A DNA stretch of 64,000 nucleotides from Cantharellus purpuraceus (taxonomy: Eukaryota > Basidiomycota > Agaricomycetes > Cantharellales > Hydnaceae), in assembly GCA_025174535.1 (NCBI GenBank), contig JALBUN010000020.1, forward strand, positions 124,001-188,000, read 5' to 3'. Made by a program: the position numbers and the translations under genes. The first letter of the stretch is position 1; each line of letters opens with the position of its first letter. This document shows positions 33,072 to 44,143 of the stretch, one piece after another. The notes beneath the pieces were generated by a model. It had not been told where the DNA came from. It did no database searches and saw only the letters and a program-made list of their open reading frames with translations.

Positions 33072-34502
33072 TGTATGGGAACCACCTTTTCCCTATCAAA
33101 TTCCATTTATGCAGCACCAATGTGCTATTCTTTGCTTTTCCATTCCTAAATATCCGCATATATTTGATGCTTGTACCTGGAATGGACTTATTCAAATATT
33201 CTCTATTTTTCCATATTTTTTCGGGAATATTCCATGCAGAACTCAGCTCAGAATCATTTATTTCTGCTGTGCTACAGTTGTGGACCCATAGGCGCCCACA
33301 AACCTTCGCACAGCCGGCTCTCCCCTTTTGGACCAGGCATTTGGCCTCAATTCAAGCTCAGATGTCTCTGATCAATAAATATTCTGTAACTTAACAACCA
33401 CAGCCTCTCAGGGCACTATTTTCCGTGGAGATCATCACATGACATGTGGCTATCCATGGCTGTCCAAACCAGTGCAGAAAACAGGGTGGACACCCTTCTT
33501 TTGCCTGATCAGTGCCTAGCTCAGGGATCAGATCAGCTGATGGGTGATCAAATCAGGTGATTGCCTTGGAATATTCTACCCCTTTCCATAACATTCTAGC
33601 TGTTTCCTTCTATTATTAGATAGAACTTTCCAGAACCATTATTCAGCTCCTGATCAGTGTTAGTGCTGTGATCAGATCCTGTGATTGGCTTGGAATATTC
33701 TACCCCTTTCTTCCACCTTCCACAACCTTCCAGTAGTTTCCATCTATTAATAGGTAGAATATTCCAGAAGCATTAGTCAGCCCCTGTAAATACAATATAT
33801 AAGGAGGCCATTCTGCCTCTGAAAGAATAACATATCATCATATTCTACCCATCTTCTGCACACCAGTGTGACTAGAGTGACATACAGTGTCATCCTCTAT
33901 CTCAGTAACTGTTGATTACCAGTTCAAGGATCTTTTACAGTTGTGTAACTGTACTTGATTGCACTTCAAGTAGTGATATTCCTGCTTTGGGCGTGAGTGT
34001 AGTATCTGCCTCACGTGACTACGAATCTACAGGGTGAGATTGTCTGTCGATAGTCCTGCCATTAGTGCTCTTGTTTAAGTAACTAGTGTGTACTGCCTTT
34101 GCAGAGCATTAGAAGCTTGAACTTGTGTGAAGCAGTTGCTAGACTACTTCACACATCGCTGTTACCCGCTTCTGAGTGCCACTGGTTGGACGGTTGGATT
34201 CATCCACCTACTTCCTTTAGCCTCTAAGTGCATTCCCTTCTTTTTGGAATATCTGGACCCCTAAGCGTCCGTGAACTCTAGACTCTGGAAGTCTTATTCA
34301 TTTCTTGCTGCTAAGAAACGTATTACCTTTCTGCGTATAGTCTGCATTGACCAATACAAAGGATTGTAACCAAAGTACAAACGTTAAATCGTTTCTGGAG
34401 TTGTGCTGCAGCAGGGTTTGATATTCTTCTCAGCTGTTCATTCACGGAATTGTGGTGATTTAGAGTTTGCCCTAACACCATAATTTTGCGGGTTCCAAAA
34501 CA
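33072..34502 (+). repeat. 3' LTR of the young Ty3 element (1431 bp)
   Basis: Matches the 5' LTR almost base for base. Differences seen are one T missing at about 33501, GAT missing at about 33975, and G to C in GCACTTCAAGTAG. Confidence 0.95.
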
Positions 34503-34548
34503 GAAAGGAGTTCGGAGTTCAGACTCATGTCCGAACTAATACTAAACA
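34503..34548 (+). repeat. target duplication plus right end of the interrupted R4 LTR
   Basis: GAAAG (34503-34507) and then the last 41 bases of R4, ending CTAAACA. Confidence 0.65.
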
Positions 34549-34914
34549 ATTAGAAAGTATAACGGTTGTTGTAACCCATAAGAAGAAGACTACTAATGAG
34601 GAGAACAATGGCGGGGTCCAGAGTTGATGGAGGTGGAGTTGATGGAGGTGGAGTTGACGGAGGTGGAGTTGACGGAGGTGGAGTTGACGGAGGTGGAGAT
34701 GGAATCCGGAGATCGGAACTCGGTGTTACAGGATGTAACAGCAGGCCCATTTGAACCCCTTTTACAGGGTTCAATTACTTTTTACCAGCAGACAATTGAG
34801 AGCAGCAAGGTGTCAGGATATCTGCAGCTCAGAGACTGGTAAGTCACAGTTACTTTCTAGTGCTATGTACACACAGCTCAATGTTACATGTCAGGTGCCA
34901 GTAATGGGCCCTTG
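34549..34914 (+). repeat. 3' end of an R3 LTR with a 15-base minisatellite, plus a shared repeat segment
   Basis: 34549-34740 corresponds to the 3' end of the R3 LTR at 51101-51782 and ends TTACAGGATGTAACA. Within it, GTTGACGGAGGTGGA is repeated about five times (34621-34700), where the 51.7 kb copy has only about two. 34741-34914 (GCAGCTCAGAGACTGGTAAG) is also found at about 46148-46310. Confidence 0.65.
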
Positions 34915-35278
34915 TTATGACCATATTCATTAATGCCTAGATCCCCATCCAATCTATGCAGATCCCCATGCAAATGAAATCTATACTCCATATGGAAACT
35001 GTCACATCCCCACCAGTTTGTCCAATCATTATCGCTGTTCCTGCCCATCTGTCCCTGGTTCCAATTGATGCATCAGCACCACCATCAGAACCCAGACATC
35101 TGTCCCTGTTGGATGTTACATCCTGTAACACCAAGTCTGATCTCTGGACTCTATCTCCATCTCCATCTCCCTACTTCACCTCCATCAACTCCACCTTCAT
35201 CAACTCCAAACTCCTTTTCTTATTGTTCTCCATAAGTAGTTTCTTCTTATGGGGTACAACAAACCCCTTCTTTTATAT
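34915..35278 (-). repeat. rearranged R3 LTR fragments
   Basis: Contains the ATTCATTAA...CAGATCCCCATGCA segment (minus orientation of R3) and then TGTTACATCCTGTAACACC..., the reverse of the R3 3' end. The middle of R3 is missing. Confidence 0.55.
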
Positions 35279-35713
35279 TGCTTAGTATAGTTCAGACTTG
35301 GGTCCAAACTCCAAACTCCTTTCCATGTTGTACTCCATATCCATCTTATTGTTTTTCGTTTTAGTTTTAGCATTCAATTCTCCACATACTTATACGGGCT
35401 ACTTTCTGTCTATTACAGTAGTTCATATATCAACTAAGATTTGCCCCATCAACTTCTTGGTTGCTAGCTTCTTGACAAGTTGAACTCCAGATCCCTGATC
35501 CAACTCCATACTCTGAACTCCAAAATATTGGACTGACAATCTGAGGGGGTGCGACACACAAGTTGAAGCCAAGTCCACTCAATCCGACTCAATAGTATTG
35601 CTCCCACTCTGTCTCCAGTTGAACTGGAACAGTAAAGTCCCACTCCTCTCTATTACTAGCAGCCTAACTCTGGTTACTCCTTTTGAACTTCTGAGCATTC
35701 CAGCACCTTAACA
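35279..35713 (-). repeat. R4 LTR-like repeat, near full-length minus copy
   Basis: Reads TGTTAAGGTGCTGG...CTATACTAAGCA on the minus strand, about 435 bases, matching the interrupted copy at 22378-22781 plus 34508-34548. No target duplication is visible. Confidence 0.6.
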
Positions 35714-36535
35714 GGGGATCAGGGTGTGTCATGGGGGTCAGAATGGACTTGGCTTCAGCTTATATGCTGCACCCTCGCTAATACCTGTGTCTGAGATTTT
35801 GGAGATGGAGTACGACTTAGATAGTTCAGATCAGACTTAGGAGCTAGTGTTATGACTATATTCATTAACGCCCAGATCCCCATCTGATCCACTCAGATCC
35901 CCATGCACATGAAATCTATACTCCATTTGGAAACCATCATGTCTCCATTAATCTGTCCAATTGTCACAGTCGATCTTGCTCATCCGCCTCCAGTTCCGAT
36001 TGATGCATCAGCATCACCATAGGAACCTGGACATGTCCCCATCAGACTCGGACATATTCACATAAGGCCATCGGCCTTGGAGACCCATCACCGGAGTAAT
36101 TATTATTAGATTTCAAATATGTATTTAAGTTGCCCAACTGGGGACTTCACTCCCCAGTTTGAAAATTGAATCATGCCTAGCTCCCAAGTCCGTTCTGACC
36201 CCCATGATGCACCCTGATTCCCACTCCGACTCTGACCCAATCTCCAACCCCCAATTGGACCTAGTGTGTAACATTATGTGAATATGTCCAAGTCTGATGG
36301 GGACAGATGTCTGGGTTCCTATGGTGATGCTGATGCATCAATTGGAACTGGAGGTGGATGAGCAAGATCAATGGTGAAAATTGGACAGACTAAATGGAGA
36401 TGTGATGGTTTCCAAATGGAGTATAGATTTCATGTGTGCAGGGATCTGAGTAGATTGGATGGGGATCTGGGTGTTAAGAATATAGTCATAACACTGATGC
36501 ACAAAGCTGTTACTCCACCTCTGCTGACTGTTGCC
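35714..36535. repeat. two inverted R3 fragments
   Basis: About 35851-36060 (one orientation) and 36270-36495 (the other) carry the same R3 core (CAGATCCCCATGCACATGAAATC and its reverse). Together with 34915, 51395 and 60700 this makes five copies of the core in the window. Confidence 0.6.
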
Positions 36536-36539
36536 AATC

Positions 36540-36703
36540 TCTGGCCCTGGACTTCAAGGTTGGAGACAAGGTTTTCATCAAATCTGACAATATCATGAGA
36601 CCTTCCAAGAAACTATTGGAGAAATACCTTTGTCCTTTCAAAATCATCACTCAAGCAGGCTCTAACTCCTTCACTCTCCATTCCAAGAAAGCACAGAGAA
36701 TGT
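36540..36703 (+). pseudogene. Ty3 integrase C-terminal fragment
   Basis: Reads LDFKVGDKVFIKSDNI, MRPSKKLLEKYLCPFKIITQ and then SNSFTL, the SH3-like/GPY-F module that follows the DDE core in Ty3 integrases. It has no start and soon hits stops, so it is a relic. Confidence 0.7.
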
Positions 36704-37221
36704 GACACAGAAGCTAATTACAACATGACCTTGGGCAGCAGGGGTCTGACCAATGAACTCCTCATTGTGTACTGAAGCCTTGCACTCAGTTAGAAATCTT
36801 TATCTGAGTTATTTCCAATGAACTCCTTGGTTGTTAGGTGTAGAAGGTTTTTGTGTGGAAGGGGAGCAGTCTATCATAACCAAGGTGTGAGCCAGGGGAG
36901 GGTGTGCTGAGTTCAAATGAAAAGTCAGGTCAGCTGGTGACAATAATGGGGGAATAGCCCAGGTGGGATGGCAGCCATGTGAGGTGAGGCACAGTATATT
37001 GTGGGTAGGCATGGATGTGTTCTTTACTATTATATTCTCATGGCCTACTAGTAATTATTATACTGCCTGGCATACGCCAGGGCTTATAATTATTAGTGAC
37101 AAATACTCTCTATTGTGAGCAACGGCTGCTTGTGGGGATTGAGTAGTCGGGGGTAGAAAGCAAATAAAATAAAATAAACTCAGCAGCCACGCGCGGTCAG
37201 GACACTATCTCGTAAAGGTAT
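36704..37221. other. intergenic, nothing supportable
   Basis: AT-rich to mixed sequence between the transposon block and the next genes. No gene or recognised repeat. Confidence 0.35.
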
Positions 37222-37416
37222 TTAGTCCTCTCCACCCACAGGCCCACCGCTCACCCATGTCCCCTGCAGATAGAGCCCGCATGGCGTGCATATGACGCCC
37301 TCGACATCCAGTCCATCATTACGGGTCGCAGAGCCTCGCAGGGCGCATCTCGCGCAGCACTCCCGCCCCTCGAAGTCGACTCGACCGATCTCAGTAGGTC
37401 TGGGTAGCCGGGACAC
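37222..37416 (-). pseudogene. possible degenerate GATA-type zinc finger
   Basis: The minus strand reads CARCALRGSATRND, then GLDVEGVICTPCGLYLQGT. The spacing C-x2-C-x18-C-x2-C followed by GLYL is that of a fungal or plant GATA finger, but the usual TPxWRxG core and the CNAC motif are altered. A plausible N-terminus (MSYQGPVLYYPYPQYSPCPG, 37466-37407) is in a different frame with no intron to join them. It is either a relic or a chance resemblance. Confidence 0.25.
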
Positions 37417-38772
37417 GGGGAGTACTGCGGGTAAGGATAATACAGGACAGGGCCCTGATAGGACATGGCAGGGGGCGGGTGCGGCGGGTATGAATCTGTT
37501 ATTACGTGTGCGTGAAATTACATAACAATTAGGGCTCCGAATACTACACTGATACAGTAATTGTGCGCAAAATTCAATAAAAAAAAACTAAGAGTCTTGG
37601 GTCTCTTGGAGTGTGTGGTCTGGCCAAAACCAACAGAACTCACGACCGAAATGGAGACGAAGCACATGTCATTCAGGCAAAATTGCTGTAATTGGAAAGG
37701 AAGTGCCTTGCTCGTCCTAATAAGGGTTGTAGCGGAGCCAAACAAACAAAAAATCAATTGTCTTTTACCCATCACCTAACCTAGCACAACACTCGCGTCA
37801 GACAATACAACGACCTTGTGAAATGCAAATGCTGGCAAAGCAACTGTCAAGTCAGCTGCCACTGTGACAAGACGACTACCGAGGCTCAAAGGTGGCGCCC
37901 ACACAACATAGACACGTTCTGTTCGAGAAACTGATCCATAGATGCGACCGTTGACTACTATTGGTGGATAATATTGCCCATATAATGTCAATGTGTCTCG
38001 ACGGTCGGGTTGGTCCTGGGGTAGCCCTTCGGGTGGTTGTCAGTTAGGCACTGGCAGTCATCAAGCGAAAGATACAAAAGGTAAAGAAAGCGACTCAGAG
38101 AACCGAGAAACGACATCGACCCCCTCCATCGACATAAACCTTCCAGTAAATGGAGAAGAGTGGTCTCAGACGGCACTTCCTATTTGCTTTCGGTTGTGAT
38201 TCATCCCATAGCAGAATGTAGTTCCAAAAGAAAAGGGCGGGGGGCGGTCTACGATACGGAAAGACACTCACGGATGAAACTAGGTGCTAGTAAAACCTGG
38301 CACACATTCAAAGTGTAAGTTAGCCGCAGAGAGGGGTGCAGTGAATGCGTCAGACGGTAAGAGCATGATGGCAAAGGTAACGAAGTTTTTCGTGACTTAT
38401 GTCAGCTTGGCGTGAGAGCTTACCGGTGCGGAGTATTTTGCATTATTTGGTGCCACACGTGTAACTCCTTATCGACCGACTTGACTGCCCCCGCTCGCTG
38501 TCCCATCTTGCAGTAGTCGTGCAAAACATAGTCCAGGACAACTTCAGACAACCATACAAGCCAGGGTATCACAAAAGTGGAACTCTGGTGGCAAGACCGC
38601 TCGCCTGCGAAAATTCAATTAAATAGTTGGTAAGTCCAGAAAATTCAAAATAAATCTTTCTCCTGATAAGTCTGACCGGTAATATGTCTTGTAGGTTTGT
38701 GGCGGGAGCTAGGACAATCATCCTCGTCTATTCTCTTTGAGTGTTGGAGTCTGCGCAGTAGGTTGCCGTGCG
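37417..38772. other. intergenic region before the AT-hook gene
   Basis: Small open frames on the minus strand (about 37776-38176) have no recognisable domain and are not joined convincingly. A promoter for the following gene should lie near 38500-38770, but I see no clear TATA box. Confidence 0.35.
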
Positions 38773-41700
38773 ATGGCAACAGACCACAACCATCTGTCAC
38801 TGAGCATGACGAGCACGTTGGCTTCTGGTGCGGGCTCTCAACAACCACCACCCCATCCCCCACCCCAGTCTCATCAGCATTCAACAACGGCTGGTAGCCA
38901 GACAACGGATGGTCAGGAGGCCTCCCCAGCACCTGCCAAACGTGGACCTGGTCGCCCGAAGGGTTCAACGAAAAAATCGTTCGAAGTCGATCCCGCAGCT
39001 CCTCCTAAGGTGAAACGACCGGTCGGCCGGCCACGGAAGGATGGGCGACCCGCTGGTAGTGTGCCCAAGGTAGCTAGAGGTCCAGGGAGGCCGAGGAAAA
39101 ATTTCCTACCTGATTTTGCTGTCAATACGTTTTCTCAACAGCATCAGTCCCAACCCAACGGAGACCAACACGACTGGCATCCCGTACGTGTTTTTGCTTC
39201 TTAAAATGCAGTTGGTCAGTTGTTCACAAGGGATGATCATCAGATTCAGGGGATGTTCAGTAATTACCGCCTTGCCAAGGAAGCCCCTTCTGACCCGACT
39301 CCAGCTGAGGTTGTGGAAAATTCGTCGACCGAGAAAACTAATGGCACATCCACTACTGCAGACACAAATAACAACAATGTGTCGCAAGGCTCAAAGTGGT
39401 TTGCTACCACCGCCAACTCATCTGATACATCCAACGCACCCAATGCTCCCTCTGCCTCGTCTTCATCTATTGCCAATGCTCTAATACATCCATCTACCAT
39501 GAGCCAAAGCGGAGTTGGTCTCCTTTCAGATACTACGGCTTCTGCTTCGTCTGTTTCGAATTTGACAGACGGGCGGGAACATGCGAACAGCACCAACGAC
39601 GTCAATTCAGGGACGCGTGAGGTATCTTCGATCCCTCATGCTCAAATCCCAGATTTTATTTTATCTACGATATATTCACTTTTTTCCCGACCATCGACGA
39701 GTCGCCTTCCTCTACCGAGAGACGTGCTTTCTACGTATCGAACACATCTTGGGCATCTGACAGGATCCCACTCTATGGCCTACAGTATTCTCAAGACTTT
39801 CTGGCTGCCTTGCTCACCCTTGCTATTCCGTCTAGTTTGGCCCCGAACTTTCTCTGCGTCGAAGTCGGTATATCGCAATTCCTCTGCCTCTCAATCAGGC
39901 GCCGCATCATCCCTCAACTCCAATTTCGCGTCCCGTGCTAGTCAACCTGCCGTCAATGGTGACTCGCACAGTACTAACCGGTCATCTCTAGGAGCAGAAA
40001 ACTACGATTCGAACCGCTTTTTCTATTGGGACCCTTTTCATCTATCGTTGGGCGGACCTCTTAACTGTCCCGTTTGCCGCGATGTGACATTGACTCATCT
40101 TGGCCCGATACGCACAGGTCCTCTTCGCGTCTTCGATCTACCATCTTCAACTGCACCTTCAGCTAGCGCACATGCCCATGCGGGCCTCGTGCCTGCTGCT
40201 TTCTTTGTTATCGGCATGCAGTATAGATGTTCGAAGCAGACCTGTGGGAAGATGTTCAATAGTTGGGACCCTCGGATTGTCAACAATCTACCTCCAGTTC
40301 TTGCTGATGAGTGGCCGGTCTACTTACCATCTGTGTCGGAAACAGAGCAGTCTGACAGCAGAGGAGCAAGATGGAGCGGAGATGCAGTATCGCGTCCTCT
40401 GTATACACTAACTAGGACTCTGTTACAGGCTGGGACACCCGAGGCCGGTGTTCGGGACGTTCTAGCTAACCTTTGGAACTGGAATGATAGTGAAAGAGAG
40501 GAGGAAGCTGATGAAGACGAATCTTTGGCGGATGCTGTGGAAGTCACTGCGACTAATAGCGACAAGGACAAGGTTGCTGCTGCGGAAGCGGTATGTCTGT
40601 TTATTTCAGCGTGCTCGCTGGATAGTTTATTTATGTTGCTGTGTAGGCATTTGCAAGTCCCTATAAGAGACTCTGGACTCAGGCGGTCCAGAGTCGTGAA
40701 ACGGATAGTTCTGTCGGCGCTTCTATGGTCAATGGACAACGGCCAGCGAAACGACAGAAGACAAGCGACATGTCACAGAGTGTGTCATCGATGTTGTCTG
40801 CGCCTCCGCCTGCATATCAGTTGTCCAGCGCTTTTGCCCCTCAGTCTTCGACAACAGGTGAAAACTTGTCGAATGGTGTTTCGTCAAATGGTGTTTCTCT
40901 TCAGGTGCCAGACCATCGTCCAAACGGTACTAGACTTGATAACCGAAGTCCAAGGGTGCAACAGCAGCCGCACCCTCACCCGCACCCGCACCCGCAACCG
41001 CAACCGCAACCGCAACCGCTGCCTAAACCCCAAGGGCGGCACCAGCCATCTCAGTCACAGCTGAACGTGAATCCATCATCGCGGCCACAACCCAATTCAC
41101 GCCCTACACTTGCACATCCACGCGCACCGCATATCCACACCCCATCGCCTATTTACGCGCCGACCTCGTTGCCTAATTCGACTGCTAATTCACCCCAAAC
41201 TGGAAGCGGGGCACCAATGAGTCTGAAGAGACCGTTAGAGCCTGAAACGCACCATCCCAATAATGCTGGAGGGGGAGTCGCTGTGCCGACGGCACCGGCG
41301 CCTGGTTCGACGCAAACGTCTCCTGCGCAGCCACATTTCCCGGGAATTGTTCATAATTCGCCCTATACGCATTTGAGACCTTTGCAGCAACATCAACAGC
41401 AGCAGCAGCAGCAGCAACATCAACAACAGCAGCAGCAGCAGCAGCAACAACATCAGCAGCAGCAACAACAACATCAGCAGCAGCAGCATTCGTCCCGTCC
41501 ATCCCAGCCACTGCCGCCTTTGCCTTTACCTGCGCACCACCAGGTAACTCCTGCATCGACACGGGGACATTCGCTGCACATGCACCATCCTTCGCTGAGC
41601 CTTGGGTCTAATTCACTCTCGCGGTATGATCAGGCTACGTTTCATCAACCTCATCAGTCTTTACTTGGGAATGCGCCGCTTCTACCACAACCGCAGCCGC

Positions 41701-41951
41701 AACCGCAAACTCAACCGCAAATGCATCCTCCTCCGACCCACGCTCCGTCCGCATCCGCTCCGGCTCCCACGGGGGTGCCACACCATACTCCGCAGCGTCG
41801 CGTGCGTCATTGTGTTAAGTGTGGGCGGCACGATTGCAAGGGTAAAGGAGGGTCGCAATTTTGCAAGAATCGTTGCAAAGATTGCGGTGGGATCGCATGC
41901 AGAGGACGAAACAGTAAAAGGCCGAATGCTAATTGTCGTGAAGGGTGGTAA
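38773..41951 (+). CDS. AT-hook, Cys-rich, polyQ nuclear protein
   Basis: Probably a chromatin or DNA-binding protein. From the ATG at 38773 it carries three AT-hooks: KRGPGRPKGS (38941), KRPVGRPRKD (39013) and ARGPGRPRKN (39073). A central Cys domain follows: FFYWDPFHLSLGGPLNCPVC (about 40017), then MQYRCSKQTCGKMFNSWDP. This looks to me like the uncharacterised fungal domain I recall as DUF6729. Then come an acidic stretch (EREEEADEDE), a QP-rich region, a His/Gln tract of CAG/CAA codons (about 41385-41488), and a C-terminal Cys cluster (HCVKCGRHDC, CKNRCKDCGGIACRG). Intron 2 is 40590-40647. Intron 1 near 39184-39219 would be only 36 nt, so its borders are doubtful. The stop is at 41949-41951. 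Confidence 0.8.
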
Positions 41952-43096
41952 TCTTAGTAGTGGTATTTTTTTTCTATTCTTGTCTCTTTTCTTCTCATTT
42001 GCTCCGCGTTTCTGTTGTGTTCGTTCCACGCTGTCGCCCTGCTTTCTACGCTTTTATTAAATTAAGACAAACGAACTCTTTCTTCCTTCTCACGCATTCA
42101 TCAATTATGGATATACAAGATTGTAGCACATCTGTATCGCTCTCATTGGCAAAATCGGCAACGTCAGCAACCACCTGTTTTTTTTTTTTGCTCGTCACTT
42201 GCTGTGATCACAACGTCTGACAGTTGAGCGCAAGCATGCCGGGGCGCGGCACGTCGAGTGACTGTTGTGAAACGGTAATATTGTCTTGCCTCGCGCTGAT
42301 TGAGGCCTGTCAATTCGGGTTCACTTGCGCGATGAACGACGGTGATGATCATAATATTCCATTACGAACAATTGGGTTATTGAAACATCTAATACATCAG
42401 CCAGTCATGCATACCGACTGGCGAACACTATAACGGGGTGATCAGTGAGTGTAATGGTGTTGTACCTGTATTGGAATTGTGTAGTAGTCGAGCATTGCGC
42501 TTCGGCGGTGCGTGCGGCGCGACCGGCTAATCAGTGTGGTTGAGGTGGCAACAGAAGGTAGGTATGAATGCCTACCCAGCCTAGGCGCTTGACACAACGG
42601 CCCAACGGCCCACAGCAATGCCCCGAGGAGTGGTACGGAAGAATTTCTGTTCTGTATAGCGTTCCAACATATACCTTGGGAGACCGTCTCTATGCAACTG
42701 GAACATTGGCTTGATGACCACCGCTATCACAATGTAACACTGGATTCCAGAATTAAGTCGGAGAAAAATGTACTGATGACGGCGGGAGGTATATGGCTGG
42801 AATGTGATGTTGCAACCCCGATGTAGCAAATCAGCAACTTGTCAAACTTCCGCAGAGTTAAGGGCTAGTCGCTAATCATGATGGTGAGATCTTTGTAAAG
42901 CTTGGCTTTAGGCGATGTCCATCCCGTCAAGGCGGAGTTGAAACAAGCGGTGTCGATGTCTTCCGACGTCTTACTTTAGGTCAAATGTCAGACGGCACAC
43001 TGTGATGCGCTCGCCATCTCAATATTCACCGCTTTGGCACACGCCCATACTATCTCAGCGTCAGAACCCGGAAACAATGAATTACCGCGTGTGTTC
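41952..43096. other. intergenic region
   Basis: No gene. Contains a T-rich run at about 42178-42189 and otherwise unremarkable sequence. Confidence 0.35.
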
Positions 43097-43122
43097 CCAC
43101 ACGTGTGGATAAAGTATATAAA
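43097..43122 (+). promoter_or_regulatory. palindrome with E-box core and TATA box of the secreted-protein gene
   Basis: A perfect palindrome CCACACGTGTGG (43097-43108, CACGTG-type core) lies 6 bases before TATATAAA (43115-43122), about 190 bases upstream of the ATG. This is a convincing core promoter with a bHLH-type or bZIP-type site. Confidence 0.55.
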
Positions 43123-43312
43123 CCTTTCATGGTTTCCTTTTCCCTCTAGCATCTTTTCCACACTCCCTCCACTCCATTCGAATTCTAGTCTACGCTCTGG
43201 TAGCCCTCCTTCCTTCGTCTTCTCTGGCAACCAGCTTTACTCTTAGCCCTTCTTTCACCGCTCGCTTGACGCTCGACGCTTCTTAACCAAACACATTTAA
43301 GACTCTATCGAC

Positions 43313-44143
43313 ATGTTCTCTAAGACAATTGTTTCATTTGCGGCTGCTGCTGCCCTTGCCACCTCTGCGATGGCCGCCCCCACCGTTAAGCGTACCAGTT
43401 ACTCGCCCGTGTCATTCAACAACTACGGTGGCTACAGTTCCGTAAGTCGTGTCATTGTTATTCAAGGGAACAGTTCAAGTGCTTAATATCTCTTAGATGT
43501 CGAACTTCGACAACTTCTATGGCTCGGATAACTACAGTGGTTATCACAACACCATCACCGTTGATCACACCAAAGAAGTTGTTTGCCACACTCAGACCAT
43601 CGAGGTCGTCCAGCAGCAATTGGCAGTTCTTCGAGAGTATGCTAAGAAGTGCGAATCATTTTTTAATTTATCTTCCATCAGCGTATATTGACCTTACATG
43701 ATTTTCAGGATTGTTACTGAGGTACTTGAGGCGATGCTGGAATGATCAGGAAACCTCATACTGATTCGTCACTTTTTCTAGCAAATCTGCGAGGTCGAAA
43801 CCCAGACTGTGTACGTATCTACACCCATTCGCAGTCCCATCCTCATTTTCACCTCACTCATAGTGTCTTCACCCAATTTGTTTCCGGCTGCCACGACTTC
43901 TCGAGCGACTTGACGCGCAGTTCCGGCCGTGCTGTCGGCTACGATTCCTCCATTGCCTCGCACATTGGCTCAATCCACGACGACTCGGGTGATATCGTCT
44001 CGAACGACCTCGGCTTCAAGGGCACAGACGTTGGGTCCAGCTACGTTTCCCCATCCGGTAACAACTGGAACAGCGGCTCCTCACCCTCATCGGTCGGCAG
44101 TGCCTATGGTCTCGCCCAGGCTGCTGGTGGTCTTTCTTCTTAA
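43313..44143 (+). CDS. small secreted protein, five exons
   Basis: Starts with a signal peptide (MFSKTIVSFAAAAALATS) followed by AMAAPTVKR, with KR as a likely Kex2 cleavage site. Introns in frame are 43442-43496, a second after GCTAAGAA (about 43649-43709), a third before ATCTGCGAG (about 43722-43781) and 43811-43863. The mature part is Tyr/Asn/Ser/Gly-rich (SMSNFDNFYGSDNYSGYHN), has a short helical core (TIEVVQQQLAVLREYAKK) and three Cys residues, and ends AAGGLSS. It is probably extracellular or wall-associated. I cannot name the family. Complete exon joining and a strong promoter make it a confident gene. Confidence 0.8.

Larger units (their letters stand above)
22782..34502 (+). mobile_element. 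complete young Ty3-type LTR retrotransposon
   Basis: An 11.7 kb element bounded by direct LTRs (22782-24216 and 33072-34502) and by a perfect 5-bp target duplication GAAAG at 22777-22781 and 34503-34507. The LTRs begin TGTATGGG and end CCAAAACA. By eye they differ only by a 1-base and a 3-base indel and one G/C substitution, so insertion was recent. Inside are a primer-binding-site candidate just after the 5' LTR, an uninterrupted Gag-Pol frame, a second ORF, and a purine tract touching the 3' LTR. A paralogous empty site survives at 51047-51098, which reads straight across the insertion point. Confidence 0.96.

Noticed and set aside
41185..41562. Minus-strand Ala/Leu-rich frames opposite the polyQ tract
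   Set aside because: They are the antisense of a CAG/CAA repeat within a well-supported gene.
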